Source: Polynucleobacter sp. GWA2_45_21 (GTDB lineage: Bacteria > Pseudomonadota > Gammaproteobacteria > Burkholderiales > Burkholderiaceae). Taken from it: a DNA stretch of 64,000 nucleotides. The stretch is from positions 372,001-436,000 of the forward strand of contig NZ_MHZG01000001.1 in NCBI RefSeq assembly GCF_001830325.1, in the 5' to 3' direction. Numbering within the stretch: position 1 is the stretch's first letter; each line of letters opens with the position of its first letter. The notes under the pieces were generated by a model. It worked only from the letters and a program-made list of their open reading frames with translations, was not told where the DNA came from and made no database searches. Of the stretch, positions 46,109-56,800 are shown piece by piece. The translations under genes were made by a program, and so were the position numbers.

Positions 46109-46136
46109 ATATGGGGCTGATTCAGGTAATTTCAAG
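46109..46136 (-). promoter_or_regulatory. Sigma-32 (RpoH)-type promoter for grpE
   Basis: Minus strand CTTGAAA-N13-CCCCATAT, matching the textbook consensus. Confidence 0.85.
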
Positions 46137-46147
46137 AGTGACGGAGT

Positions 46148-47242
46148 TTAAGCAATTCTGGCTTTAGCCAACTCAGCCAAGCGATCACGCTCCTGCAATA
46201 CCGCATCAGACTCAACACCCAGACTCCAGCCAGATAAATGCTGCTGGGCAATCTCGTACATTGCATCAATCCATTTTGGATTGCTATTGAGGCACGGAAT
46301 ATAGCGATAGTCTTTGCCGCCATGCTCTAGAAAGATCTCGCGTGCTTCCATGGCAATTTCCTCCAATGTTTCCAAGCAATCTGCTGGAAATCCTGGGCAA
46401 AAAATATCGACTCGCTTGCAGCCTTGTTTGCCCAACTCCTCAATCATTGGAGCTGTGTACGGCTTGAGCCATTCGGCTTTACCAAAACGAGATTGGAAAG
46501 TTACTAGATACTGACCGGGCTCTAGACCCAAAGATTCGCCAAGTAAGCGACCAGTTTTTAAGCACTCGCAATGATAGGGATCGCCCTTCATCAGATTTCG
46601 CTTGGGCAAGCCATGGAAAGACATCACTAGACGATCACCAGAAGCGAAATCTGGGCGACCATCTTTATCCCATGCGGTTAATACTTGGTCGCGCAGCGCG
46701 CTAATGTAGGCAGGATTATCGTGATAGTGCTTTATCAAGCGCAGCTCAGGTTGGTTACGCCAAGTTCCGAGAACACGAAACACTTCATCAAAACTGGAAG
46801 CAGTCGTTGTTGCTGAATACTGCGGGTATAGCGGTAACAACAAAAGACGCTCCATACCTTGTGCCTGCAAGGCTTCCAAGGCTTGCTGTGTAGAAGGCTC
46901 ACCATAGCGCATGGCTAAATCTACCAGCACCACCTCCCCATGATTAGCGAATTTCTCACCCAACTCTTTGGCCTGTAGGCGCGAGTAATGCATCAATGGG
47001 GAACCTAATTTTGGCAACCAAATAGAGGCGTATTTCTTTGCAGAAGCGCCACTACGAATCGGCAAAATAATGCCATTCAAAATGCACCACCAAATGATGC
47101 GAGGAATCTCTACAACACGAGGATCAGATAAAAATTCTTTGAGATAAGCCCTCACCGCTTTAGCGGTTGGCGCGGAAGGAGTGCCCAAGTTCAGCAATAG
47201 CACTGCTGTCTTGGTAGGGCGTAAATGGGGATTTTGGTTCAA
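46148..47242 (-). CDS. hemH: Ferrochelatase
   Basis: KTAVLLLNLGTPSAPTAKAVRAYLKEFLSDPRVVEIPR; MSFHGLPKRNLMKGDPYHCEC. Confidence 0.97.
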   Translation of the reverse strand: MNQNPHLRPTKTAVLLLNLGTPSAPTAKAVRAYLKEFLSDPRVVEIPRIIWWCILNGIILPIRSGASAKKYASIWLPKLGSPLMHYSRLQAKELGEKFANHGEVVLVDLAMRYGEPSTQQALEALQAQGMERLLLLPLYPQYSATTTASSFDEVFRVLGTWRNQPELRLIKHYHDNPAYISALRDQVLTAWDKDGRPDFASGDRLVMSFHGLPKRNLMKGDPYHCECLKTGRLLGESLGLEPGQYLVTFQSRFGKAEWLKPYTAPMIEELGKQGCKRVDIFCPGFPADCLETLEEIAMEAREIFLEHGGKDYRYIPCLNSNPKWIDAMYEIAQQHLSGWSLGVESDAVLQERDRLAELAKARIA

Positions 47243-47282
47243 GGAGGATCCGTCTTAATTAAAAAGAGCTAAAAAATGATTA

Positions 47283-48305
47283 CTAAAGGTTTGTTGGGGA
47301 ACTCAACGCGCCTGACAAGAGCTTAGAGGTGATATCAACGATCGGAATCACCCGATCGTATGCCATACGAGTTGGGCCAATCACACCAAGCGTTCCAACA
47401 ACCTGTCCATCCACACTGTAGGGCGCACTAATGACCGCCAAATCTTCGTAAGGTAGCAAATCACTCTCGCCCCCAATAAAGATCTGAATACCATCAGCAT
47501 GACTAGATACGTCCAGTAACTGCATGAGTACCGACTTTTGCTCCAGCATATCGAACATCTTGCGCAGCTTGTCTAAATTGGTACTGAGGTCACCGACATT
47601 GAGTAAACGACGCTCACCCGATAGCAGCATGTCTCCTTGGCCCATGCCGTAGTCACTCACACCACTGTGGAGCGCCAAGGCCATCAAGCCAGAGATATCG
47701 CTTCGCAAGTTATCCAGATCGGAGGCCAAATGTGCACGCACCTCAGCAAAGCTTTTACCGGCGAACTGCGTATTAATGTAATTGCCTGCTTCTACCAATT
47801 GGCTTGGGGTGTAGTCCTGTGTAGTAGGCAGTATGCGGTTTTGAACATCGCCTTCAGGAGTCACCATAATCAGCAAGATCTTGCCTTCACCCAGCCGCAA
47901 GAACTCGATGTGCTTGAATACTTGGGCCCGCTTCGGCGTCATCACCACCCCAGCAAAATGGGTCAAATTAGACAGAATTTGGGCGGCGGAGTTCATTACC
48001 CTTTGCGGAGAATCTGGCAAAAGGCCTTTTTCCATCTCACGGGTGGCAATTTCTTCTAGGGGGCGAACGGTCACCATCGTATCTACAAAGAGGCGATAAC
48101 CTCTTGGGGTGGGTATGCGACCAGCCGAGGTATGGGGGCTAGTCACTAAGCCCATCTCCTCTAAATCCGCCATCACATTGCGAATCGTGGCCGCAGAAAG
48201 ATCCAATCCCGAGAACCGCGATAGGGTACGTGAGCCAATAGGCTGCCCCTCTTCGATATAGCGCTCGATGAGGGTTTTCAGTAAGGCGCGTGAACGATCA
48301 TCCAT
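47283..48305 (-). CDS. hrcA: Heat-inducible transcription repressor HrcA
   Basis: [66 protein letters not shown]. Confidence 0.97.
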   Translation of the reverse strand: MDDRSRALLKTLIERYIEEGQPIGSRTLSRFSGLDLSAATIRNVMADLEEMGLVTSPHTSAGRIPTPRGYRLFVDTMVTVRPLEEIATREMEKGLLPDSPQRVMNSAAQILSNLTHFAGVVMTPKRAQVFKHIEFLRLGEGKILLIMVTPEGDVQNRILPTTQDYTPSQLVEAGNYINTQFAGKSFAEVRAHLASDLDNLRSDISGLMALALHSGVSDYGMGQGDMLLSGERRLLNVGDLSTNLDKLRKMFDMLEQKSVLMQLLDVSSHADGIQIFIGGESDLLPYEDLAVISAPYSVDGQVVGTLGVIGPTRMAYDRVIPIVDITSKLLSGALSSPTNL

Positions 48306-48342
48306 AGTGGAAGGGATTTTATGCGTATGGTTTAATCGTTAT

Positions 48343-49248
48343 ATGTTAAGCCCATCCCCAAATTCCAGCAAAAAGGCGTTTAGCCGGGTTGCACTCGTCG
48401 GCAAATATCAGGCCGACGGTATGCAAGAGCGCCTTAAAGACCTAGCCAGCCTTCTGGCCGAGCAAGGCTGTGAGGTTTTTGTCGAAAGCGCTACCGCAAG
48501 CCATTTGGGGCTAACTGCCTACCCAATCAAGAAAGTCGAGGAGTTTTCGGATGCCATCGATCTAGCAGTTGTTTTGGGTGGTGATGGCACGATGCTTGGG
48601 ATTGGCCGTCAGTTGGCAGGCAGCAAAGTCCCTCTAGTTGGCATCAATATGGGTCGCTTGGGTTACATGACCGATATCCCAATTCAAAACGTTCAAACAG
48701 TCTTGCCGCAAATTATTGCTGGTGAATATGAAGCTGACACGAGGACCCTACTCGATGCAGTTGTCATGCGCAATGGCAAACAGATTAATCAAGCCCTCGC
48801 ATTAAATGATGTTGTTGTAAATCGTTCCGGAATTTCAGGAATGGTCGAACTTGCAGTCCGCGTTAATGGCTCATTCATGTACAACCAACGCTCTGATGGC
48901 TTGATTGTATCGACCCCAACTGGCTCAACCGCCTACGCACTCTCTGCTGGCGGACCTATTTTGCATCCGCGCGTTGCTGGAATTCTGTTAGCCCCAATTG
49001 CCCCGCACTCTTTATCTAATCGCCCTATCGTATTGCCACAAGATATTGTGGTGAGCATTGGGGTGGTGGATGGCAGAGAGGTAATTGTGAACTTTGATAT
49101 GCAATCGCAAACAGACTTGCAAACAGGCGACACTATTGAAGTTAGTCAGTCTCAAAAAACGATCACCCTACTTCACCCTCGCAGTCATAGTGATTACAAA
49201 ACCTTGCGAGAAAAATTACATTGGAATGAGTATCCATCGACATTCTGA
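48343..49248 (+). CDS. nadK: NAD kinase
   Basis: [53 protein letters not shown]. Confidence 0.97.
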   Translation: MLSPSPNSSKKAFSRVALVGKYQADGMQERLKDLASLLAEQGCEVFVESATASHLGLTAYPIKKVEEFSDAIDLAVVLGGDGTMLGIGRQLAGSKVPLVGINMGRLGYMTDIPIQNVQTVLPQIIAGEYEADTRTLLDAVVMRNGKQINQALALNDVVVNRSGISGMVELAVRVNGSFMYNQRSDGLIVSTPTGSTAYALSAGGPILHPRVAGILLAPIAPHSLSNRPIVLPQDIVVSIGVVDGREVIVNFDMQSQTDLQTGDTIEVSQSQKTITLLHPRSHSDYKTLREKLHWNEYPSTF

Positions 49249-49274
49249 TGTCGAAATTTTCGGTACGCTAAGGC

Positions 49275-50945
49275 ATGCTTCAAACACTATCGCTTCGCGA
49301 CTTTGTCATTGTTGACCAGCTAGAGTTAGATCTTTCCTCAGGCTTCACAGTCCTCACCGGTGAAACCGGTGCTGGTAAATCAATCCTCTTAGATGCGCTC
49401 AGCCTAGTATTAGGTGAACGTGCGGATAGCAGCCAGATACGCGAGGGCTGCAACCGAGCGGAAATCAGTGCCCTCTTTCGAATCGATCCCCAGCTAATCC
49501 AGCACTTTAATCAATGGTTGGATGAGCAAGGCTTTCCGATTGATGATGAAGGACAAACCCTACTACTCAAAAGAACTGTAGAGAGCAATGGCCGCAGCCG
49601 CGCGTTCGTTAATGGCAGCGTAGCAACCTTGGCTCAACTACGTGAGGCAGGCGATCAGTTGGTGGATATTCATGGGCAACATGCACATCAATTGCTACTT
49701 AAAGGCGGTGCACAACGTGAGCTACTAGATCGCCACGCAAATCACATGGATCTGGTTGCCGAGGTCTCTCAACTATTTAAAACCCTCAATGAATCACGTC
49801 GCAAGCTAGAGCAAGCTGAAAATGCTGGGCAAGATATCGAGCGTGAACGTGAGCGTCTGGAATGGCAGCAAGAAGAACTGAGTGAACTCTCTCCACAAGA
49901 AGGGGAATGGGCGGCCATTCAAGGTGAGCATGCTCGCCTAGCAAACGGGGCAAAAATTATCAGTGGCTGCCAAGAAGCAATTGATGTTCTCAGCGATGCT
50001 GATAACTCGGTAGAGTCCATCCTCTCTAAAGCCAGCACCAATATGAGTGCATTAGCAGAACATGACGCTACATTGAGTGCTATTAGCGAAGCATTGGAGT
50101 CTGCACAAATCCAGATTGATGAAGCAGTGCATAGCCTTAATCGCTACTTACAAAAATTGGACTTAGATCCAGCCCACCTTAGTGAAGTTGAGGAGCGTAT
50201 GCAAGCTCTCCATGGTGCCGCAAGAAAATATCGCACTGAAGCAGATGATTTACCAAAACTACTTCTAGATACTACAGAGCGTTTAGAGGCATTAACAGCC
50301 TCACAAAATATTGAGGCATTACGAGAAAAAGTAAAGCAGGAAGAACTTGCCTACCTGAAACAAGCAAAGCAACTCACACAAAAGCGCAACAAAGCCGCGC
50401 TGGATTTAGGCAAGCAGGTTACCGCTGCTATGCAAGACCTATCGATGGCAGGCGGGCAACTGGAAATTGCCTTGCAGCCCTTAAACGAAGGCGGTGCTCA
50501 CGGTCTTGAGCAAATTGAGTTTTTGGTTGCGGGCCATGCTGGCAGTACCCCGCGCTCACTAGCAAAAGTAGCTTCCGGCGGCGAATTGGCTCGCATCAGC
50601 CTAGCCATTAGCGTCATCACTAGCAAGGCGGCATTTACCCCAACTCTGATATTTGATGAGGTCGATGCTGGTATTGGCGGCGCTGTTGCAGAGACGGTTG
50701 GCAAGTTATTGCGTCAACTAGGCGAATCGCATCAAATTCTCTGCGTGACCCATTTGCCACAAGTAGCTGCGCAAGGAAATCACCACCTGAAAGTCAGCAA
50801 ATCCCAGGAGGGTGATACAACTCTTTCCCAGGTCATGCCACTAGGTAGATCTGAGCGAGTAGAGGAAGTGGCTCGTATGCTGGGCGGAGCAACCATTACC
50901 GACACCACACGCCGACATGCGAGAGAACTGCTAGAGCAACATTAA
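49275..50945 (+). CDS. recN: DNA repair protein RecN
   Basis: MLQTLSLRDFVIVDQLELDLSSGFTVLTGETGAGKSILLDALSLVLGERA. Confidence 0.97.
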   Translation: MLQTLSLRDFVIVDQLELDLSSGFTVLTGETGAGKSILLDALSLVLGERADSSQIREGCNRAEISALFRIDPQLIQHFNQWLDEQGFPIDDEGQTLLLKRTVESNGRSRAFVNGSVATLAQLREAGDQLVDIHGQHAHQLLLKGGAQRELLDRHANHMDLVAEVSQLFKTLNESRRKLEQAENAGQDIERERERLEWQQEELSELSPQEGEWAAIQGEHARLANGAKIISGCQEAIDVLSDADNSVESILSKASTNMSALAEHDATLSAISEALESAQIQIDEAVHSLNRYLQKLDLDPAHLSEVEERMQALHGAARKYRTEADDLPKLLLDTTERLEALTASQNIEALREKVKQEELAYLKQAKQLTQKRNKAALDLGKQVTAAMQDLSMAGGQLEIALQPLNEGGAHGLEQIEFLVAGHAGSTPRSLAKVASGGELARISLAISVITSKAAFTPTLIFDEVDAGIGGAVAETVGKLLRQLGESHQILCVTHLPQVAAQGNHHLKVSKSQEGDTTLSQVMPLGRSERVEEVARMLGGATITDTTRRHARELLEQH

Positions 50946-50949
50946 GTTT

Positions 50950-53766
50950 TCAAGTGTTCGATGGCGCAAGAAATATCTCTTGCCATAAAGCTAACACCAC
51001 TTCTCTTGCTTTAACCAATTGAGGTTCAAGCTCCAAATCTACCCGTGTCTTTTCAGCGCCATCTAAACGCAAACGATGTTGACGCGCTCGCAGCAAGCGA
51101 TAAGCATCCCCGACCTCTTGAGCCATAGAAGCTTGAATTAAACCTACCTCTCCAGCAATTCTGAGCAAGGCGATATTACCTAGATTGCCGATCAGTTGTG
51201 GGTGGGTATTTGAAAATGCCAAGACTAAAAACTGTACGATAAATTCAATATCGACCATACCGCCGGCATCATGCTTTAAATCAAAATCAGGTGTCGGATT
51301 TGGATGTCCAGCATGGACCTTTCGACGCATTTCTAAAATCTCATGGCGGAGCTGATCAATATCACGCTTTTGGCTTAAGACTTCAAAACGCACATCATCA
51401 AAGAATGCTCCAACCCCTTTACTTCCCGCAGAGAACCTTGCGCGCGTTAGGGCTTGATGCTCCCAAACCCATGCAGCATTATCACCTTCACGTAGTTGGT
51501 ATTTTTTAAACGCATCGGCATTGGTTACTAAGAATCCTGCAGAACCGTTTGGGCGAAGACGTGTATCGATTTCAAACAGGCTACCGGCAGATGTGTAAGC
51601 TGTCAGCCAATTGATCATGCGCTTGGCTAGTAAGGCGTAAATTTCTTGAGCAGCAAAATCCGTTTCCTCGGCTTGATATAAAAAAACCAAATCCAAATCG
51701 GAGGCATATCCCAATTCTTTACCGCCCAACTTTCCGTAGGAGATCACCGCAAAGGGTGCGGCCGCATCAAGATGTAACCCAAACTTCTTAGCAACGCTAG
51801 GCCATACACGCTCAAAAGTAGTCTGCAATATTAAGTCGGCTAAAGCGGATAAATGATCGCTAACCTTCTCGACTGAAAGCTCATGATCAACACCAATTCC
51901 CAAATCAGCCAACAGAGTGATGAATGTTTCGGTATGGTGGGTAATGCGCAAAATATCCATGGCCTGCTCTGAGCCATCGCCATCAGCCATCACGTCATCC
52001 AAACGCATTTCTAATGTGGCTTTTACTTCCCGCCAATATTGCTCAGGATGTTCAATAAGCGCTTTTTCGGTGCGTGAGTTCAGCAGATAATCCAGGAGGT
52101 GGGGGTGCCTAGTTAAATACTCCGCACCCCACTGAGAGGCCTTGAGCAAAGCCAATACATTAGATAGCGCCTGCGGATACTCGGAAAGAATCGACAGATA
52201 TGCACTGCGCCGAGCAACCGCCTCTAATAAATCAAAAAAGCGAAGCAAGGTCTGGTCTGCACTAATTCCTGTAGGCTGATCTGCTTGCAAACTATCTGCA
52301 GCTTTACGAATCAGATTATTAAAAATGATTCTGCTTTTCTCTGGCAACTGTCTTTGCTTGGAGCTATCAGCCCAAGACAGCCAGCGAGCTGCAGAATCTG
52401 GGAACACCTTTCCGTCCGGCTCCCATCCAGCCGGTAAGGAGGTATTGTCTAGACGTGCAGCATCATCAAGTACAAATGCTTTTTCAAAATACTGCGCTAC
52501 TGCCGCTTGATGTTTATCGAGCTCCGACATGAAGGCATCTTGCCCTTGAACTTGATTGGGGCCAATCATGCTTGCAGCTAAGCGAGTGCGCGCACCTTCA
52601 TCCTCAGGTAAATAGTGGGTCTGCTGATCTTCCCAAACCTGAATACGGTGCTCTAAGCGGCGCAAGTATATATAAGCCGCCTTCAGATCTTCCACCTCAC
52701 CAGCAGGCAGAATTTCTTTTTGCTTGACCAAGTCCAAAACTTCTAGAGTAGGACGAATGCGAAAACGCGGATCCGTACCTCCGCGCATTAACTGAAACAT
52801 TTGCGCCAAGAATTCAATCTCACGAATGCCGCCACGGCCCAACTTAATATCCCTGGATCGACCATGATGATTGGAGGAGCGCTTCTCAGCTTCATGCTGT
52901 ATCTGCGCATGCAATTCTCGGATGGATGCAATCACACCATAATCTAGGTGTCGGCGATAGACAAAAGGACGAATGAGTTGATCCAGCTCCCGCTCGCAAT
53001 GAGTAAAAGCCGGTGATTCCGGTAAAGGCGCAATCAACCTTCCCTTAATCCAAGCGTAGCGCTCCCACTCCCTGCCTTGTACTAGGAGGTACTCTTCGAG
53101 CATATCGAGACTACAGACTAAGGGGCCAGAATCTCCATTGGGTCTCAGGCGCATATCCACCCGAAATACAAAACCATTTGCATCATGCTCTGCTAATAGC
53201 TTTATCAAACGCTTGCCCATTCGAGTAAACCACTCGTGATAAGAGAGGCTCTTAGGTCCGCCTTGCGTATCCCCTTCATGCTCATACAAAAAGATCAGGT
53301 CGATATCAGAGGAAAGATTGAGCTCTAAGCCACCCAACTTACCCATACCCACCACCATCAAAGGCATCTCTGAATCAGTGACCTTGCTCCAAGGCAAACC
53401 AAAGCGACGCTGCAGGTCTTCGCGAATATAGGCAATCGATAGTGCTACCACCTCCTCAGCAAAGTGACTGAGTGCATGCGTCACCTCACCAAGACTGGCC
53501 ATACCATTGAGATCTCGGAAGGCAATCCAGAGCATGAGGCGCTGCCTCGCCAACCTCAGATCAGCCATAAATTGAGCCTCATCCTGGTCTGGAACTGCCA
53601 AAGCATCACGACAAGGCCTCAATAGATCCCTAATTCCGGCAACATCTACTTTGCAAGAGCCCTGTAAACAAAGCCACTCTACCCATTCAGGGCGAGAATG
53701 AAGCCAACGTTGAGCGTAGCTGGAGTGCTGCTTTAGAAATTCAATTTGGGCAGGAAAGCTGGTCAT
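50950..53766 (-). CDS. glnE: Bifunctional glutamine synthetase adenylyltransferase / adenylyl-removing enzyme
   Basis: Two nucleotidyltransferase domains (GMGKLGGLELNLSSDIDLIFLYE; SYGKLGGKELGYASDLDLVFLYQ). Confidence 0.97.
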   Translation of the reverse strand: MTSFPAQIEFLKQHSSYAQRWLHSRPEWVEWLCLQGSCKVDVAGIRDLLRPCRDALAVPDQDEAQFMADLRLARQRLMLWIAFRDLNGMASLGEVTHALSHFAEEVVALSIAYIREDLQRRFGLPWSKVTDSEMPLMVVGMGKLGGLELNLSSDIDLIFLYEHEGDTQGGPKSLSYHEWFTRMGKRLIKLLAEHDANGFVFRVDMRLRPNGDSGPLVCSLDMLEEYLLVQGREWERYAWIKGRLIAPLPESPAFTHCERELDQLIRPFVYRRHLDYGVIASIRELHAQIQHEAEKRSSNHHGRSRDIKLGRGGIREIEFLAQMFQLMRGGTDPRFRIRPTLEVLDLVKQKEILPAGEVEDLKAAYIYLRRLEHRIQVWEDQQTHYLPEDEGARTRLAASMIGPNQVQGQDAFMSELDKHQAAVAQYFEKAFVLDDAARLDNTSLPAGWEPDGKVFPDSAARWLSWADSSKQRQLPEKSRIIFNNLIRKAADSLQADQPTGISADQTLLRFFDLLEAVARRSAYLSILSEYPQALSNVLALLKASQWGAEYLTRHPHLLDYLLNSRTEKALIEHPEQYWREVKATLEMRLDDVMADGDGSEQAMDILRITHHTETFITLLADLGIGVDHELSVEKVSDHLSALADLILQTTFERVWPSVAKKFGLHLDAAAPFAVISYGKLGGKELGYASDLDLVFLYQAEETDFAAQEIYALLAKRMINWLTAYTSAGSLFEIDTRLRPNGSAGFLVTNADAFKKYQLREGDNAAWVWEHQALTRARFSAGSKGVGAFFDDVRFEVLSQKRDIDQLRHEILEMRRKVHAGHPNPTPDFDLKHDAGGMVDIEFIVQFLVLAFSNTHPQLIGNLGNIALLRIAGEVGLIQASMAQEVGDAYRLLRARQHRLRLDGAEKTRVDLELEPQLVKAREVVLALWQEIFLAPSNT

Positions 53767-53844
53767 TTCTCTATATTAATCCGACTCTAAATTGAAACCG
53801 CAGAAGCTTGGCGAGTAAGCAAGGGCTGACGGATAATAGAGCCC

Positions 53845-56800
53845 ATGCTTCGAAATATCATCCGGACTCGCCTGCAAAGCGTACTTCAAAAACGTCCACC
53901 AGGTTCTGGCGGTCGTTGGCGTAAGCGTGCACTCATTCTTGCTGGCATCACCGTGGCTTTTTTTGTACTTGGCCATCTTGGGGTGCGCTTCATTCTCTGG
54001 CCTCAGATCGAAAAATCTAAGCCCACACTAGAGCAGTTGATGAGTACGCGCTTAGGTGCCAATATCACGATGGACGACGTACAAGTATCTTGGACTGGAA
54101 TTCGTCCGAGTTTTGCAGTTCAAGGATTGAGATTTAACAGCACAAAAACATCAACCCCACCCCTATTTATTCAAAACATCAAGGGGCAGCTTAGCTGGCT
54201 ATCTTTTTATCACTTAGCCCCGTACTTTCATGAGATCACATTTGATCAAATTGAACTTTACGCACAACGAGATGCAAAAGGTGCAATCTCGATTGCTGGA
54301 ATTCCTATTCACAGCAAAGAAGATGATTTTTCTGCCGAGAATTGGTTGCTCGCCCAAAACGACATAAAAATTAATAACGCTAAAGTTTTTTGGGAAGACC
54401 AGCAAAGTCGAAAGCTAAAGACTTCAGTTAATGTTCAAAGTATCCATCTAACAAATGGTATTCGCAGACATGAGGGTCAATTAATTGCTCAGACCCCTTG
54501 GAGCCCAAACACGATCCGTCTACAAGCTGACTTTGTGCATCACCTTGGCGGACAAGAAGGAGATTGGCGAGATTGGATCGGCAGTTTTTCATGGGAGCTT
54601 GATGAACTCAACCTCAGCCAAATTTCCAAGGATCTTAGCCTTCCACTCTCTGACCTCGGCGGCAATGTCAGCACTAAGGGCAGTATCAAACTCGATAGCG
54701 GGAAAGCTGATGGCGGACAAATCTTTTTGGCAGCCGACAATCTCCGAGTCCAATTAAATAAAGGTGAAGATCCCCTTGAGTTCGGCAGGTTGGAAACCAA
54801 TCTAGTACAAGGAATAGATGGCGGCCTAAATTCCATCACAACAAAAACTTTGGCATGGCGCAATATCGACAGCCCCAGCACCGCCCCTCTTGAAAAATTA
54901 AGCCCCATAACTTTCCGCTGGCGCACACCAAAAGATGGTGGCGAGATCACAGAGTTCGGCTTTTCCTCACCCAAAATACAAGTAGAAGATATTGCACTCT
55001 TTGCACTCAATCTTCCTCTGCCGAAAAAAATACATCAGTGGATCAAGATTTCTAAGGCAGATGGCGAGCTGGAGAACTTAGATATCAATTGGTCTGAAAA
55101 AAAATCTGCTTTATCGACTTTACCAATTCCGGGAAATTGGTTTTCCGCCAATAGGCTTGATTACACCATCAGCGCAAAACTCAATGAGATCAGCTTTGCC
55201 GGAGTGAATAATTCGATGCCATCAGCATCGAATTTGTCCGGCACCTTAGTCGGCGATCAGAAGCAGGGTAGCTTCACGCTTGATTCTATAAACCTTGAAT
55301 TGGAGATGAATGATTTTTTATCTGATCCCGAGATTCAATTAGACCGCGCAAAAGGCGCCATTAGTTGGTCCAAGCAAAAAGGTGGCTGGCTCATTAATGC
55401 CAAGAAAATGCAGTTGAGCAACCCCGAAATAACCACTAATTTTGATCTCAGCTACCTTATTGGGGCGCCTAAGCAACCCGATCAAATGACGTTGGATATG
55501 GAATTCGTTAAGGCCAAATTAGCGACAGCTCATCGCTATCTACCCGTTGGAATGGATAAGGATAGTCGCGTCTATCTCAGTAAATCTTTTGAGGCTGGAG
55601 AGATTCAGAATGGTTCTCTCCACATCAAGGGAGATCCTGATCAAGTACCCTTCCCCACAGGAACAACTGGCGAACTTACTCTTCATTTGCCTTTTTCAAA
55701 AGCCATCTTTAAGCCGGCACCCTTATTGCCAAGAAGCAAAGGGGTTTGGCAAGCCTTCAACAATGTCAGCGGTAACATTGACATGAAGCAAGCAATTTTG
55801 AATGTTGATATCGATAAAGCCAACTACAAAAAAGTGGTGCTTACGAATGTCAAATCACAAATCCCTAATCTCAGCGCCAAAAATTTGACCTTACTCATTG
55901 GCGGCTCTGTTGAGGGTGAGGGCTCGGAAATCTTGGACTATCTATTTGCGTCTCCAGTAGGAGTACGGCAAGCCAACCTAGCCAAGAACTTCACATTACA
56001 GGGTCCAATTAGTCTGGGTCTTGATTTAAAAATTCCACTCTCCGGAAATGATGATGTTAATTTCGATGCAAAAATTAACCTCACCGGAAATCAAGCTCAA
56101 TGGGGGCAAACTCCCCCACTCCAGAACCTAAAGGGCAAGATACGTATCACCGAAGTCAATCCTGAGTTTGAAAATGTCACTGCAAACTTTTTAGGCGGAG
56201 CCTTGAAAATTGCAAGCGCACCTTCCACAGCAGGAAATACTAGCTTCACTATTGGAGGTGACATTAATGCAAGCTTCATCAAAGATTACATTTCAGGAAA
56301 TTTAAAATCTCCAGCTCATCCAGCACTACTAACTGCAATGGGCGGATCAGCTAAATACGAAGGCTTGATCAACTTTAATAAAGCAGGAAGTCAAACCGAT
56401 CTGAAAATCGATTTACGCAATTGGGTGAGCTCTGCCCCCGCTCCCGCCAAGAAATTAGCAGGGACCCCCATGCTGGGCGAGCTTAACTTAAGAACTCACA
56501 CAGCAGGTAAAAATAGTCCAGTGCGCGCAGATTGGTCGGGGAAATTGGGCGATCAATACTTCCTTCAAGGAAATCTCAACTTCGCGAATGAAATCAAAAA
56601 CGCCATAGGAGTTGGGTCCCCAGCGCCGCCGCTACAACCAGGTACTTCCCTTCATTTAGCAAGCAATGAACTCGATCTTGATGAGTGGGTTGAGTTTTTG
56701 GGTAAAGGAAGGCCAACAAATAAAGTGAGTGGGGCTAAACAGTCTGAAGCACCTGAGGAGGATGTCCAAATATCCGCTCAAGTAAAGAAATTAATTGCTC

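Noticed and set aside
54540-55010. 156-aa minus-strand ORF inside yhdP
   Set aside because: Antisense shadow with S/P/R-rich composition and no recognisable family.
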